Shown piece after piece: positions 17,321 through 17,735 of a stretch of DNA of 17,735 bases. A model generated the notes under the pieces. It was not told the DNA's origin and did no database searches. It saw nothing but the letters and a program-made list of their open reading frames with translations. This DNA comes from Pavlovales sp. CCMP2436 (lineage: Eukaryota > Haptophyta > Pavlovophyceae > Pavlovales), in contig MU631553.1 of NCBI GenBank assembly GCA_026770615.1, positions 112,197 to 129,931 on the forward strand. Reading direction: 5' to 3'. Each line of letters begins with the position of its first letter. Within the stretch, counting starts at the first letter, position 1. The translations under genes and the position numbers were made by a program.

Positions 17321-17735
17321 ACGAGTGCACCGGGAGCGAGGAGCTCTGCGGAGAGATGACCTGCAGCACGGCTGCGGTCAGAGGTGCCGAGGCCAGCAGT
17401 AGCTGGCGCGGCGAGAGCGGATTGTCCAATCGGGATCCTGGACACACCCCCTTTGGGCAAGGAGGTGGTTCTCCAGGCGGGAGAGGGATGGTCTGAAGCG
17501 CCGACAGCGAGAGCATGTCGGCCGCGAGCGCCAACGGCGAGAGCACGTTGAGCGCGAGCGCCGAATGCTCGGCGAGCATGTCGGTCTTAAGCGTCAACGG
17601 CGAGAGCACGTTGAGCGCGAGCACCGACTGCTCGGCGAGCATGTTGGTCTTGGGCGTCAACGGCGAGAGCACGTCGAGTGCGAGCGCCGAATGCTCGGCG
17701 AGCATGTCGGTCTTGAGCGTCAACGGCGAGAGCAC
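17274..17735 (-). CDS. Possible 3' part of a repeat-containing protein gene, running off the window
   Basis: The minus strand is open from the window edge to a stop at 17274. It begins with 21-aa repeats (VLSPLTLKTDMLAEHSALAL, 63-bp period: repeat starts near 17536, 17599, 17662 and 17725), followed by a non-repeated stretch, then part of the 66-bp array. Both array periods are multiples of three and the minus frame stays open, which favours coding, but there is no domain, no start inside the window, and the frame is lost at the 2-nt deletion near 17300. A non-coding minisatellite is an equally fair reading. Confidence 0.3.
   Translation of the reverse strand: MLSPLTLKTDMLAEHSALALDVLSPLTPKTNMLAEQSVLALNVLSPLTLKTDMLAEHSALALNVLSPLALAADMLSLSALQTIPLPPGEPPPCPKGVCPGSRLDNPLSPRQLLLASAPLTAAVLQVISPQSSSLPVHSSPLHYMHDSFGLGAL
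17500..17735. repeat. 63-bp tandem repeat array at window edge
   Basis: Units starting ggcgagagcacg at 17536, 17599, 17662 and 17725 are nearly identical. A partial degenerate unit precedes them from about 17506 (gcgagagcatgtcggcc). The array continues beyond the window. Confidence 0.9.

Overview
This window is nuclear DNA of a eukaryote. Coding exons are very GC-rich. They are interrupted by GT-AG introns that are AT-rich or made of simple sequence, and intergenic space is full of microsatellites, minisatellites and small inverted-repeat transposons. Together with an algal-type hydrophobic N-terminus on one membrane protein, this suggests a unicellular alga or related protist, perhaps a haptophyte. 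That assignment is an inference from style, not proof. No tRNA, rRNA or CRISPR array was seen.

Layout: 1-560 holds G-rich, telomere-like degenerate repeats with a roughly 190-bp repeat; 561-2330 shows no convincing gene. A 409-bp MITE (2331-2739) lies upstream of a five-exon AAA+ ATPase gene (2980-7790, +, 605 aa) of AFG2/SPATA5L1-like type. Its third intron hosts a second MITE (5757-6140). From 7791 to 9530 there are transposon fragments, a 40-nt poly(A) run and no clear gene. A small, extremely acidic nuclear-type protein (9531-9953, +) resembles the H2A.Z-H2B-binding segment of SWR1/SRCAP remodelers. A three-exon DUF711/UPF0210 gene (12517-10754, -) and a VTT/DedA-type membrane protein gene (12711-13625, +) are divergently arranged. 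A DNA transposon with long terminal inverted repeats (13958-15776) carries a frameshifted two-exon DDE-like protein. The same terminal sequence bounds the MITE at 2331-2739, so an autonomous-type and a non-autonomous member of one family both lie in this window. The right end holds a 161-bp palindromic element and arrays of tandem repeats with periods of 24, 66 and 63 bp.

The most unusual signal is in the AAA+ gene. Before three of its four downstream exons, the intron contains one or more truncated copies of the coming exon's first 20-35 bases, each complete with its own acceptor AG. For exon 3 there are four such decoy heads before the real one, separated by expanding trinucleotide repeats. 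A similar short duplication lies at the head of the DUF711 gene. The AAA+ protein also lacks the usual catalytic Walker B glutamate in both ATPase modules.
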